NCBI GenBank assembly: GCA_004555955.1
Contig: SFJG01000087.1
Span: forward strand, 1 to 8,206
Reading direction: 5' to 3'
DNA: 8,206 nt
Source of the DNA: Bacteroidales bacterium
Lineage (GTDB): Bacteria > Bacteroidota > Bacteroidia > Bacteroidales > Muribaculaceae
Below, piece by piece: positions 5,616-8,206 of the stretch. A program made the translations under genes and the position numbers. Numbering within the stretch: position 1 is the stretch's first letter; each line of letters starts with the position of its first letter. The notes beneath the pieces are model-generated. The model was not told the DNA's origin and did not search any database. It saw only the letters and a list, made by a program, of their open reading frames with translations.

Positions 5616-6992
5616 ATGAAAAAGGTTTTAGTATTGGCTTGTATGTCGCTGGGAGCGATGTCGAGCGTTCTTACTTCGCATGCACAATCTATCCCCAACG
5701 GGGGGTTCGACAATTGGGAAAGTGCCGGAACAAGTTTGCACACGATGAGTGATAAGCGTATCACACAGCGTCCGGGCGAAGAACCGACAAGTTGGAATGG
5801 GTCGAGTGTTACCCTTAATGGTTTGGCAGGTGTTGATGTCGAAAGAATTCGTGTAAATAAGATTGTCGAAGGCGAAAATACATATGTTCGATTGGATAAT
5901 GCAAAAGTTGGTTGTACGAAAGATTATCTTAATTGGAATGGCCGTCTATCGCTCGGCGAAACTTGGGCGTCGTTTTACTATGAAAAACAATTTGGTATAA
6001 TATATGATGTGCCTAATCTAAATAGTGGCAAAGCGGCAAATAAGTATTCTCAAGCGGGTTCTTACGATGGAATGGCGTTCACTTATCGACCCGATGCAAT
6101 CCGTGCTCGCGTGAGCCGTAATAATGCCGGCGAAAACTATCATATCGTTGCCTATATTTGGAATGGTAGCGATAAGGGTGATGTGCCTGGTACTTTGTCA
6201 ACCGGTGGTGTTAAATCTTGGTACAGCCTTGAAAATTCCGACCGCGTGCTTATGGGTAAAATAGCCAAAACTTCCGGCGACGCTCACGTACTCGCTTCGG
6301 TCGACTATACCGACAACACGGCTCACGACTGGAAAGACGTTATCATCCCGCTTAACTACAACTCTGCTTATCCCGCCGACGAGCGCCCCGCTAAGACTAA
6401 CGTAATCTTCTGCGCCGGCGACCCCTGGGATATACAAACTGCAGTCGATGGCAATACGCTCAGCGTCGATGATGTCAACTACGTATACTACAGCCGCCTC
6501 GACGGCGCATCGTTCAACGGTATCAATGTCAACGAAATTGTCGACTTCGATAGCGACGTCTATGAATACAACCTCGATATTGCTTATCCTGATGGCTACG
6601 ACAATATTGCTTACACCATCAAAGGTCAAAGCCTCGACAAAACGGTGACCATAGACCCGCTCTGGCAGCAATATCGCATCGACATGACCGTTACCTACAC
6701 AGGCGGCAACGGCGAAGGTTATGACGTCGACGGCAAAACATCGCACACATATACTTTCTACTTCGACAAACTAACTTCCGGAGTGGCTTCGTTGCCCGAA
6801 TCGATGGCTCACGTAGTGGCTACCGCGGGTAGCGTTCGCATCAGCGCATTCACAGGCGTTGCCGAAGTGTTTACCGTTGATGGTCGCCTCGTTGCTCGCT
6901 CCGAAATCGACGGCAACGGCGAAATCGCCTTGGCAAAAGGAATCTACCTTGTTCGCACCGGGACAAAAACCACGCGAGTTTACGTTAGATAA
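5616..6992 (+). CDS. Secreted PCMD-like protein with T9SS type A C-terminal sorting domain
   Basis: The protein (458 residues) starts with a signal peptide ending near SHA-Q24 and then SIPNGGFDNWES. Residues about 30-290 resemble the putative carbohydrate metabolism domain (PCMD) of Bacteroidota surface proteins: MAFTYRPDAIRARV (153-166), DWKDVIIPLNY (238-248) and GNTLSVDDVNYVYY (279-292). A second beta-sandwich-like segment (about 296-386) includes DVYEYNLDIAYPDGY. The last 67 residues (VEVF-type strand EVFTVDGRLVAR, then KGIYLVRTGTKTTRVYVR at the end) have the form of the T9SS sorting domain, which is removed on export through the outer membrane. The open frame extends upstream to 5436, but that part holds the preceding terminator and this gene's promoter, so the start at 5616 is correct. 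Codon usage changes sharply at about residue 209 (see findings). The stop overlaps the start of the next gene. The ligand is unknown and the PCMD call is from memory of the family. Confidence 0.85.
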   Translation: MKKVLVLACMSLGAMSSVLTSHAQSIPNGGFDNWESAGTSLHTMSDKRITQRPGEEPTSWNGSSVTLNGLAGVDVERIRVNKIVEGENTYVRLDNAKVGCTKDYLNWNGRLSLGETWASFYYEKQFGIIYDVPNLNSGKAANKYSQAGSYDGMAFTYRPDAIRARVSRNNAGENYHIVAYIWNGSDKGDVPGTLSTGGVKSWYSLENSDRVLMGKIAKTSGDAHVLASVDYTDNTAHDWKDVIIPLNYNSAYPADERPAKTNVIFCAGDPWDIQTAVDGNTLSVDDVNYVYYSRLDGASFNGINVNEIVDFDSDVYEYNLDIAYPDGYDNIAYTIKGQSLDKTVTIDPLWQQYRIDMTVTYTGGNGEGYDVDGKTSHTYTFYFDKLTSGVASLPESMAHVVATAGSVRISAFTGVAEVFTVDGRLVARSEIDGNGEIALAKGIYLVRTGTKTTRVYVR

Positions 6993-7939
6993 TGACAGAA
7001 ACAACACAAATATCAGCAAAAGAAAGAGCCGCCCGCGCAAAGCATGTTACGTGGGTCGGCTTTCTTGTTAACGTAGTACTTTCGCTACTAAAAATCACCG
7101 CCGGTATCCTCGGTCGCTCAGGCGCTATGGTTGCCGATGGTATTCACTCAATTTCCGATTTCGTTACCGACGTCATCGTGCTCGTCTTTATCGGTGTCTC
7201 GTCGCGTGGCGAAAACGAAAAGTATCAATACGGTCACGGAAAGTTCGAAACCTTCGCAACTATGCTCATCAGTTTCGCACTCCTTGCCGTTGCCATCGGG
7301 CTCTTTTGGTCGAGCGCCGAACTGATTTTGCGCGCCATCCAAGGCGAAACCCTGCCACGACCCGGCATTCTGCCTTTCGTTATGGCGGTCGTCTCTGTTG
7401 GTGCCAAAGAGTGGCTCTTTCAATACACTCGCCGCGTTGGTATGCGCATCAGCAGTATGGCTCTCGTTGCCAATGCCTGGCACCATCGCTCCGACGCTTT
7501 CTCGTCGATTGCCGTCCTTGTCGGCATCGGCTGCGCAATGTTTCTCGGCGAGCCCTGGCGCGTGCTCGACCCGATTGCTGCGCTTATCGTTAGCGTTTTT
7601 ATCGTAATCGTCAGCCTCCGTATCGGTCTACCCAGCATCAACGAGCTGCTCGAGGTGTCGCTCCCCGACAATATTAACAAGGAGATAGGCGATACCATTC
7701 AACGCGTCGACGGCGTCAAAAAGTTTCATCGCCTGCGCACGCGCAAAAACGGTAGCGTCGTCGTGATGAGTTTTCACGTCAAGGTCGACCCCACGATGAC
7801 TATCGTGGAAGCTCACGACGTGGCATCGCGCATCGAACGTGTCTTGCGCGAAAAATATGGCGCAGGTACAATTATTAACGTACATGTGGAGCCTTATTTC
7901 GACGCTTCCGAACAACCTCAAAGCGTCGAAAAATATTAA
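6992..7939 (+). CDS. Cation diffusion facilitator family transporter, probably zinc efflux
   Basis: A CDF antiporter (315 residues) exports divalent metal (Zn, possibly Fe, Co or Cd) from the cytoplasm in exchange for protons. About six membrane helices are visible. The TM2 metal site is HSISD (His52, Asp56) and the TM5 site HHRSD (His164, Asp168). HxxxD at both sites is the arrangement of zinc-type CDFs, whereas E. coli FieF has DxxxD in TM2. The loop after TM2 has the YGHGKFETFAT motif (80-90). The C-terminal cytoplasmic domain (about 215-301) has the usual FHRLRTRKNG, FHVKVD and INVHVEP strands with histidines that bind metal in homologues. Its ATG shares one base with the TAA of the upstream T9SS cargo gene (TAATG), implying translational coupling. 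No terminator is visible after it. The exact metal is inferred, not shown. Confidence 0.95.
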   Translation: MTETTQISAKERAARAKHVTWVGFLVNVVLSLLKITAGILGRSGAMVADGIHSISDFVTDVIVLVFIGVSSRGENEKYQYGHGKFETFATMLISFALLAVAIGLFWSSAELILRAIQGETLPRPGILPFVMAVVSVGAKEWLFQYTRRVGMRISSMALVANAWHHRSDAFSSIAVLVGIGCAMFLGEPWRVLDPIAALIVSVFIVIVSLRIGLPSINELLEVSLPDNINKEIGDTIQRVDGVKKFHRLRTRKNGSVVVMSFHVKVDPTMTIVEAHDVASRIERVLREKYGAGTIINVHVEPYFDASEQPQSVEKY

Positions 7940-7976
7940 TTTCATAAAAAATTAAAAAATACCATTTTTGCAACAA

Positions 7977-7999
7977 TCAGTAAATCAACGTATTACTGA
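7977..7999. repeat. Inverted repeat upstream of the rrn-type promoter
   Basis: TCAGTAA (7977-7983) and TTACTGA (7993-7999) are exact inverted copies separated by 9 bases. They lie about 40 bases upstream of the -33 element of the promoter at 8037-8068, where an activator such as a Fis-like or other DNA-binding protein could sit. No protein can be named, and an arm of 7 bases is near the limit of chance. Confidence 0.35.
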
Positions 8000-8036
8000 A
8001 AAACATGTTTTTTAACACAAAAAAGTTGTAAAAAAG

Positions 8037-8068
8037 TTTGGTGGGTAATTTGATTTGCTGTACCTTTG
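8037..8068 (+). promoter_or_regulatory. Strong sigma-ABfr promoter, rRNA-operon type
   Basis: TTTG (8037-8040), a 20-base spacer and TACCTTTG (8061-8068) fit the consensus exactly. The sequence before it is extremely A/T-rich (7940-8036), like an UP element, and the box continues into CACTCGC, a form I associate with Bacteroidales rrn promoters. Transcription would start near 8075. Confidence 0.8.
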
Positions 8069-8074
8069 CACTCG

Positions 8075-8206
8075 CAACGCCAAAACGGGGACGTCTCGTG
8101 AGGCGATGCAACAGAGGCTCGGATGAGCACAAAGGACATTGAAATAATGCGACAGTGAGACAAGATAAGCACAGGGGGCGGAAGCCCCCGTCAAGAAGCA
8201 ACCATC
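8075..8206 (+). other. Structured non-coding leader, probably of an rRNA operon
   Basis: From the expected transcript start to the window edge there is no plausible coding frame. Small hairpins are visible: GCTC-GGAT-GAGC (8117-8128) and a strong 6-bp stem GGGGGC-GGAA-GCCCCC (8174-8189). The stretch around 8131-8146 (AAAGGACATTGAAATAAT) resembles the ACATTGAAA-type sequence I recall from pre-16S leaders of Bacteroides. The 16S gene itself (which begins AGAGTTTGATC) is not reached, so the identity is inferred. A tRNA transcript or a riboregulator before another gene are alternatives. Confidence 0.6.

Noticed and set aside
7960..7970. Second upstream promoter (CATTTTTG) before the rrn-type promoter
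   Set aside because: The -7 box has a mismatch and no TTTG occurs at the proper distance, so a tandem promoter cannot be supported.
1..8206. CRISPR array, insertion sequence, integrase, toxin-antitoxin pair or defence operon
   Set aside because: No regular direct repeats with spacers, no transposase or recombinase frames, and no terminal inverted repeats with target duplications were found; the only sign of accessory DNA is the ATPase remnant.

Overview
The window looks like chromosomal DNA from a member of the order Bacteroidales (phylum Bacteroidota). Several gene starts are preceded by the phylum's sigma-ABfr promoter pattern (TTTG, a 19-20 base spacer, then TAnnTTTG) rather than E. coli -35/-10 boxes. 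Other signs are a lipoprotein with the acidic export signal after its lipobox cysteine, a secreted protein ending in a type IX secretion (T9SS) sorting domain, a short-LID adenylate kinase and a 443-residue glucose-6-phosphate isomerase. Genus cannot be fixed from the sequence.

Left part, minus strand (1-3233). Reading along the minus strand, the order is an orphan membrane histidine kinase (3233-1995), then an hpt-adk purine pair (1868-693) with its own near-consensus promoter and a probable terminator hairpin at 531-600. Beyond that lies a disturbed stretch. It holds a 33-codon remnant of a Bacteroidota AAA-type ATPase (391-290), preceded by a 35-bp imperfect palindrome that overlaps a possible promoter, and then the 5' part of a small secreted protein (251-1) that runs off the window.

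Middle, plus strand (3289-5487). pgi is divergent from the kinase, has its own promoter and ends in a strong intrinsic terminator. It is followed by a single-gene unit for a lipocalin-like lipoprotein, also closed by a strong terminator.

Right part, plus strand (5558-8206). A promoter drives a two-gene unit: a T9SS-exported protein of the PCMD (putative carbohydrate metabolism domain) type and, overlapping it by one base, a cation diffusion facilitator with zinc-type HxxxD metal sites. After them, with no visible terminator, comes a strong promoter with an A/T-rich upstream region and a structured non-coding transcript start. This is most likely the leader of an rRNA operon whose 16S gene would begin just outside the window.

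Most genes are housekeeping or generic envelope functions, and I see no complete defence or mobile system. The items most worth a second look are the unlisted ATPase remnant with its upstream palindrome, the sharp codon-usage switch inside the T9SS cargo gene, and the translational coupling of that cargo to a metal exporter.
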